Source of the DNA: Fidelibacterota bacterium
Lineage (GTDB): Bacteria > Fidelibacterota > Marinisomatia > Marinisomatales > SCKK01
Direction: 5' to 3'
Length of the DNA: 41,859 bases
Assembly (NCBI GenBank): GCA_004124475.1
Contig: SCKK01000029.1
Span: forward strand, 1-41,859
Made by a program: the position numbers and the translations under genes
Part shown: positions 37,891 to 41,859 of the stretch, piece after piece
Position numbering within the stretch: position 1 is the first letter of the stretch
How the letters are laid out: each line of letters opens with the position of its first letter
The notes under the pieces: model-generated
Databases searched by the model: none
What the model saw: the letters and a program-made list of their open reading frames with translations, nothing else
What the model was told of the DNA's origin: nothing

Positions 37891-38120
37891 TATCAACCAA
37901 TGTTTATTTGGTACAGGAATCGGATTTCATGCTTACTATTTACGATATCCTCGGAAGAGAGGTCATGCACTATGATAATAAACAACACCCCCTTGGGTAT
38001 TACTCAGTTCAGTGGAATGGACGAAACTGGTTGGGGAAGAGAATGCCTAAGGGGGTGTATATCGTGTTTATGCAGGCGTGCGGGTTTAAAAAAGTAAAAA
38101 AGACTCTACTGTTAAAGTAA
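37881..38120 (+). pseudogene. Orphan C-terminal sorting-domain fragment
   Basis: A frame open from 37881 encodes a tail closely similar to the end of the gene at 38146-41319: LTIYDILGREVMHYDNKQHP, SVQWNGRNWLGKRMP and GVYIVFMQACGF ending TLLLK. In paralogue 3 the equivalent is LTIYDILGRELIHYDIKQHP and so on. It has no signal peptide, no good start (TTG 37908 at best) and no ribosome-binding site, and begins within the 3' end of the lipoprotein gene. It is most simply the remnant of a deleted secreted-protein gene or a partial duplication of the sorting domain. Fusion to the lipoprotein by readthrough is not possible because the frames differ. Confidence 0.7.
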
Positions 38121-38145
38121 ATTAGCGTATATAAGGAAGGCTGTT

Positions 38146-41100
38146 ATGTTTATTTCTTTTCTAAAACGGATTATTCGTCATTACTACTTTTTTCTGCCTT
38201 GGGCACTATGGCTTTCAGGCCTCATGGCCAAGACCCCCTCCGGTCACCGCTTGCAAGCTCCTACTACTTTTCTAAGCCATGGTTACTTTGATGCAAACCG
38301 TATTGGCTGTGACTTTGAGAATAATGGAATGTTTGTGTCTTACCGCATCACGGGTCACAGCGGGATGGAGTGGCCACGATTAATGGATACTTATGTCAAT
38401 TTCTCATCGGGCATCTGGATTATCGGAAAGATAAATAACGGTTATGGCATTCTCAGATCGGCGATAGCAGAATACGGTTCTGAATTTACACCGGGACCGG
38501 CCTATATCCCTCACGACCCACTCATCCATAAAATCTATAAAATAACACGTTCGGACTTTCAATATCCTAATTTCAATCCTGACTTTGAAAACTGGCCCAT
38601 AGATGATGGTGCTCCATGGATCGATGCCAATGGTGATGGAATCTATAATGTTGCCGATGGCGACCACCCTGAAATGCTGGGGGATCAAATATTCTGGTAT
38701 GTGGCGAATGATCTGGATACTGTAAACCATGGCAACATTTTTAGTACCTATCCCCTAAATATTGAAATACAAACCACTATCTGGGGTTACAATGGCGCAT
38801 ATGGTGGACAGTCACTACAGGACATGATGTTTATGAAGGTGCTCATTATTAACAAAGGTTCAGAGATTATTGAGGATGCTTATATCGGTTTGTGGGATGA
38901 CCCAGATCTGGGTTATGCTGATGACGATTTTGTTGGGTGTGATACATTGCTCAATTTGGGTTTTACTTACAATGACGGTCCTGATATGGAATTCGGTGTT
39001 AATCCGCCATCCCTGGGATATGTACTCTTACAAGGACCCATTTTCGAATCTCCCGGGGACACTGCCCGAGCATTTGGTAGATTAATCCCCAATTTTTCCA
39101 ATCATGGCATGACCGGTTTTGAATCAAACGCTCCTATTTATCCTTTCTGGGGTACTTATGACGTAATCGATGCTTATAATCAATTACGGGGTTTAAGGAA
39201 AGACGGTACTCCAATAATCAATCCAGAAACTAACACAATTACCAGATTCATGTATTCTGGAAACCCTGATGATAATACCAGTATTGGAGACGGGATCTGG
39301 GTCGATTCTGATACACGCACGTCCGGTGACCGCACCTTTCTAATGGGTAGTGGACCTTTCACTATGGCGCCGGGAGATTCCCAGGAAGTAATTGTTGCCA
39401 TCGTTATTGCCCGGGGAACTGACCCTTTAGATTCGGTTACCAAACTGAAATCAATCGTTCCCATCACCCATACCATGGCTGAGCAGTTTTTTAACATTGA
39501 TATAAGCCCTGTACCCGTACCGGGAGTTGACTTGGAAAATCTGTTTGTCACTGCTGACAATATCAACGATGACCGGATTATCAATAATGGTGAGACTGTG
39601 CGGTTAAGTTTATCCCTTACAAATACAACCACGTATACGATTCCAAATCTCAGGATCGGGTTCTCAACCAATACCGACCAGGTGACTGTTGACTTGGGGA
39701 GCCCAATTGCGTTACCCCCGTTGCCACCGGGAGGCACGTACGTTATCCAGGGTGATGCTTCTCCACAGTTGACGGTTGCAGCCGATTACACCGAACTTCA
39801 ATTTACCCTTTTAGTCACCATATATGATCCGGATAATGACCTGCTTTCGGTAGAAATTTTTTTGCTTCCTGTAGAACAATTGTATTTCACACCTAGGGAT
39901 ATCAACGCAGCTACACAAATCGCTGGATATGGCGATGCGTTTGTTGCATTTAAATATGTTTTACCCCATGAAGCCACAGCAGACATTTATCGTGTAGACA
40001 TTACCCCTCAGTTCTATAATTCGAGTGAACAACTTGTAGATGGACTGGGTGTAGTACTGACAAACGTAACCAATTCTACGGTGCTTTTGGATCATTACGC
40101 CCTTCCCAATGAATACGGTTTTGGTTATCCTGTAACGGAAGGCTTTAAGCTAATTTTCCGTGATGTTTTAGAAGATTTCAAATCCCTCGAGTGTGTAGCC
40201 AATGCTGCTGGTCCTATTGATCCTCCCACCGGAGCGGCGGCTGACTGGTATAGCTACCCGGTTCCAGAACGTCCCGGAAGGGATCAGCAGGTAGGTGAAG
40301 GAACATGGTTCATCGCTACCTGGCCTAACGGGTCTAGGGCATCCTACGACGCCTTCTTCGCTCGTACTGTTGAATATACAGGGGGTGCCAATAATCCTGA
40401 TAGTATCGGCATAAAGTGGTTGTGGCCAAGCGATTTTGAAATCCGTTTTACCGAGGAGGGTGGTAAGGCGTTTCTGCCTGATGGCTGGCCTGGCGGACCA
40501 ACAGTTATTAGCGTTCCCTTTGAGTTATGGAATATTGGAACAACTGACGATATTGATGACGATTATCGTTTGGTACCCTATCTCTACGATGTAGACGGGA
40601 ATGGTGAATTCAACCTGATGTATGATGCTGCTGATACAACAAGCGACCAAGGTTGGGCTGACCATGAAGTGTCCGGTGGGGAGAACGACCCATGGACAGA
40701 CCCGTTCTACTGGATCCACCCGACCGATAATACCCCTGGAACCCAGGGATATGACAATATGATTGCTGCCCTTGAGTCAGATCCCACCGGCGCCGCATCC
40801 TGGGATTCACAGCCGGGTGAAGCAGAAAGTCCCTATGATGGCTGGGCGGGTATGCACCACATGGTATTGGTGTTGTGGAATGGCGGTGACGTGACGTGGG
40901 TAACTTCTCCAGGTGAGTATGACATGGAGATGCCGGAAGTCGGGACTGTGTTCAGGATAGTAACGAACAAACTCCTGAATACTACAGATGTATTTGCCTT
41001 CCGTACTGAAAAGCAAAATGTGAAAGACCCCACCAATCCGGACCAATATGCTCTTTACCAGAATTATCCGAATCCTTTCAATGATAGAACCAATCTGAGT

Positions 41101-41319
41101 TTTTACTTAGCCGAAGAATCGGATTTCACCTTAACTATCTATGACATTTTGGGTCGGGAACTCATTCACTACGATATCAAGCAACACCCCCCGGGGTATA
41201 ACTCGGTTCAGTGGAATGGACGGAACTGGTTGGGGAAGCGCATGCCCACGGGAGTGTACCTCGTATTAATGCATGCGCGCGGGTTTAATAAGACAAAAAA
41301 GATTCTACTTTTAAAGTAA
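38146..41319 (+). CDS. Giant secreted protein, paralogue 3, with type IX-like C-terminal sorting domain
   Basis: 1057 residues. A hydrophobic N-terminal segment (HYYFFLPWALWLSGLMA) acts as signal. The conserved block is diverged but clear: FDANRIGCDFENNGMFVSYR, ITGHSGMEWPRL, FSSGIWIIG, calcium-type loop DANGDGIYNVADGD, DDFVGCDTLLNLGFTYNDG. In place of the fibronectin domain it has a CARDB-like segment (INNGETVRLSLSLTNTTTY). VANAAGPIDPPTGAAADW corresponds to the region converted between paralogues 1 and 2. The C-terminus is a textbook sorting domain: LYQNYPNPFNDRTNLSFYL, LTIYDILGREL, GVYLVLMHARGFNK. Good ribosome-binding site AAGGAAGG. Unknown function; secreted surface or matrix protein by inference. 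Confidence 0.78.
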   Translation: MFISFLKRIIRHYYFFLPWALWLSGLMAKTPSGHRLQAPTTFLSHGYFDANRIGCDFENNGMFVSYRITGHSGMEWPRLMDTYVNFSSGIWIIGKINNGYGILRSAIAEYGSEFTPGPAYIPHDPLIHKIYKITRSDFQYPNFNPDFENWPIDDGAPWIDANGDGIYNVADGDHPEMLGDQIFWYVANDLDTVNHGNIFSTYPLNIEIQTTIWGYNGAYGGQSLQDMMFMKVLIINKGSEIIEDAYIGLWDDPDLGYADDDFVGCDTLLNLGFTYNDGPDMEFGVNPPSLGYVLLQGPIFESPGDTARAFGRLIPNFSNHGMTGFESNAPIYPFWGTYDVIDAYNQLRGLRKDGTPIINPETNTITRFMYSGNPDDNTSIGDGIWVDSDTRTSGDRTFLMGSGPFTMAPGDSQEVIVAIVIARGTDPLDSVTKLKSIVPITHTMAEQFFNIDISPVPVPGVDLENLFVTADNINDDRIINNGETVRLSLSLTNTTTYTIPNLRIGFSTNTDQVTVDLGSPIALPPLPPGGTYVIQGDASPQLTVAADYTELQFTLLVTIYDPDNDLLSVEIFLLPVEQLYFTPRDINAATQIAGYGDAFVAFKYVLPHEATADIYRVDITPQFYNSSEQLVDGLGVVLTNVTNSTVLLDHYALPNEYGFGYPVTEGFKLIFRDVLEDFKSLECVANAAGPIDPPTGAAADWYSYPVPERPGRDQQVGEGTWFIATWPNGSRASYDAFFARTVEYTGGANNPDSIGIKWLWPSDFEIRFTEEGGKAFLPDGWPGGPTVISVPFELWNIGTTDDIDDDYRLVPYLYDVDGNGEFNLMYDAADTTSDQGWADHEVSGGENDPWTDPFYWIHPTDNTPGTQGYDNMIAALESDPTGAASWDSQPGEAESPYDGWAGMHHMVLVLWNGGDVTWVTSPGEYDMEMPEVGTVFRIVTNKLLNTTDVFAFRTEKQNVKDPTNPDQYALYQNYPNPFNDRTNLSFYLAEESDFTLTIYDILGRELIHYDIKQHPPGYNSVQWNGRNWLGKRMPTGVYLVLMHARGFNKTKKILLLK

Positions 41320-41343
41320 ATTGCTTTTGAAGGATTTGTTTAT

Positions 41344-41748
41344 ATGAAAACAGGGATCACGATTTACAAGGTAATAATAGTTGTTTTACTTTTATCTTTG
41401 TCCATGGGGTACTTTTCCTGTGATGACCCGGATCCAAAAGAAGATAATGATGATCCATCCCGTTGGTCACGTTATGGGATGGAAGATAAGGCTATTCATA
41501 AGCTACGATTATTTGACGATCAACTTTACGCCGTAACAAGACAGAAGGGGTTATACCGCAGAAACATTCGAGAGGAATCATCAGAATGGGAATACCTGGG
41601 GTTTGAAGATACTCTGAATCAATGGCCGTATACTGAAGGTGTGGCGGACGTATATATCAACACGAACAAACCCCACAGAATCATGGTTTCCATGTATCAA
41701 TCAGGGTATAAGACAGATCCGGCAATTCATACGTGGCGAATCTCATGA
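41344..41748 (+). CDS. Lipoprotein, probably truncated by a mobile element
   Basis: 134 residues. Lipoprotein signal VIIVVLLLSLSMGYFSC with the cysteine followed by an acidic stretch DDPDPKEDNDD. The mature part (RWSRYGMEDKAIHKLRLFDD, QLYAVTRQKGLYRR) looks like the first blades of a beta-propeller such as those in glycosidase-like or Sortilin-like repeats, where much longer proteins are the rule. The stop TGA at 41746-41748 falls at the first of two direct repeats that look like a mobile-element end. So the gene has probably been cut short. It follows paralogue 3 by 24 bases, with an AAGGA ribosome-binding site. Confidence 0.65.
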   Translation: MKTGITIYKVIIVVLLLSLSMGYFSCDDPDPKEDNDDPSRWSRYGMEDKAIHKLRLFDDQLYAVTRQKGLYRRNIREESSEWEYLGFEDTLNQWPYTEGVADVYINTNKPHRIMVSMYQSGYKTDPAIHTWRIS

Positions 41749-41859
41749 CATCGTACACACTATTTGTTCCATGAGATCGTACACACATGTTGTAATTTAC
41801 AGAAAAAGGATAATGAACGATGTTGAAAAAAAAGTAGAACTGCTTCAAATGAAATTGAA
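41744..41859 (+). mobile_element. Probable left end of an insertion element (partial)
   Basis: Two 17-bp direct repeats, CATGACATCGTACACAC (41744-41760) and CATGAGATCGTACACAC (41770-41786), differ at one base and are 26 bases apart. Spaced short repeats of this kind are typical of transposase-binding sites at the ends of insertion sequences. A new reading frame starts just after, at 41813. The family cannot be named from this fragment. Confidence 0.45.
41813..41859 (+). CDS. Start of an unidentified gene, possibly transposase (partial)
   Basis: ATG at 41813 after AAAAAGGA begins a frame of 15 full codons, MNDVEKKVELLQMKL, which runs off the window. The residues are charged and helical, as at the start of many helix-turn-helix transposase proteins, but this is far too short for identification. 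The repeats upstream suggest it belongs to a mobile element. Confidence 0.4.
   Translation, partial: MNDVEKKVELLQMKL

Overview
The window reads as the replication-origin neighbourhood of a Gram-negative bacterium of the Fibrobacteres-Chlorobi-Bacteroidetes (FCB) side of the tree. My best guess is Candidatus Marinimicrobia (SAR406) or a close relative. This is an inference from gene content: a YidC with a large periplasmic domain, a SusC/CarboxypepD_reg-type TonB receptor, a PorV/PorQ-family barrel and giant secreted proteins with type IX-like C-terminal sorting domains. No marker in the window proves the phylum.

Layout. Positions 1-145 are the right end of an IS30-family element. Positions 213-3243 are minus-strand: an isochorismatase-family hydrolase, a Bcp/PrxQ peroxiredoxin whose catalytic cysteine codon is an in-frame TGA followed by a bacterial SECIS-like hairpin (a probable selenoprotein), a broken lexA that has lost its protease core, and dnaA. 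Gene direction flips at 3244-3379, where DnaA boxes lie. From 3380 to 23972 all genes are on the plus strand: rpmH, yidD, yidC, mnmE, mnmG (with a perfect parS palindrome over its start), mfd, two parvulin-type chaperones, a 352-bp AT-rich gap with DnaA-box-like sites, dnaN, a DciA-type gene, gyrB, gyrA, yggS, a purine-nucleoside-phosphorylase-like gene and a long-chain acyl-CoA synthetase. Two palindromic repeat elements and an hsp20 gene (minus strand, with a clear terminator) close this half. The canonical neighbours rnpA and recF are absent from their usual places, and dnaA is inverted and separated from dnaN.

From about 25.1 kb the base composition becomes visibly more GC-rich and the content changes to envelope proteins: a TonB-dependent receptor, a 1146-residue secreted protein and a PorV-like barrel (one operon ending in a strong terminator), a PD40 beta-propeller lipoprotein, then a second operon with two further paralogues of the secreted protein, two lipoproteins and an orphan sorting-domain fragment. 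Two of the paralogues share a 1046-bp block with only 10 mismatches inside otherwise diverged genes, which points to recent gene conversion. The right edge is probably the end of another mobile element that may have truncated the last lipoprotein.

How the parts fit. The left and middle parts form a chromosome replication, segregation, tRNA-modification and membrane-protein-insertion core. The right part looks like a surface uptake/secretion module in which the receptor, the PorV-like barrel and the sorting-domain proteins are plausibly exported together. The most notable items are the probable selenocysteine peroxiredoxin (missed by ordinary ORF calling), the decayed lexA beside it, and the uncharacterised giant secreted protein family with its conversion tract.
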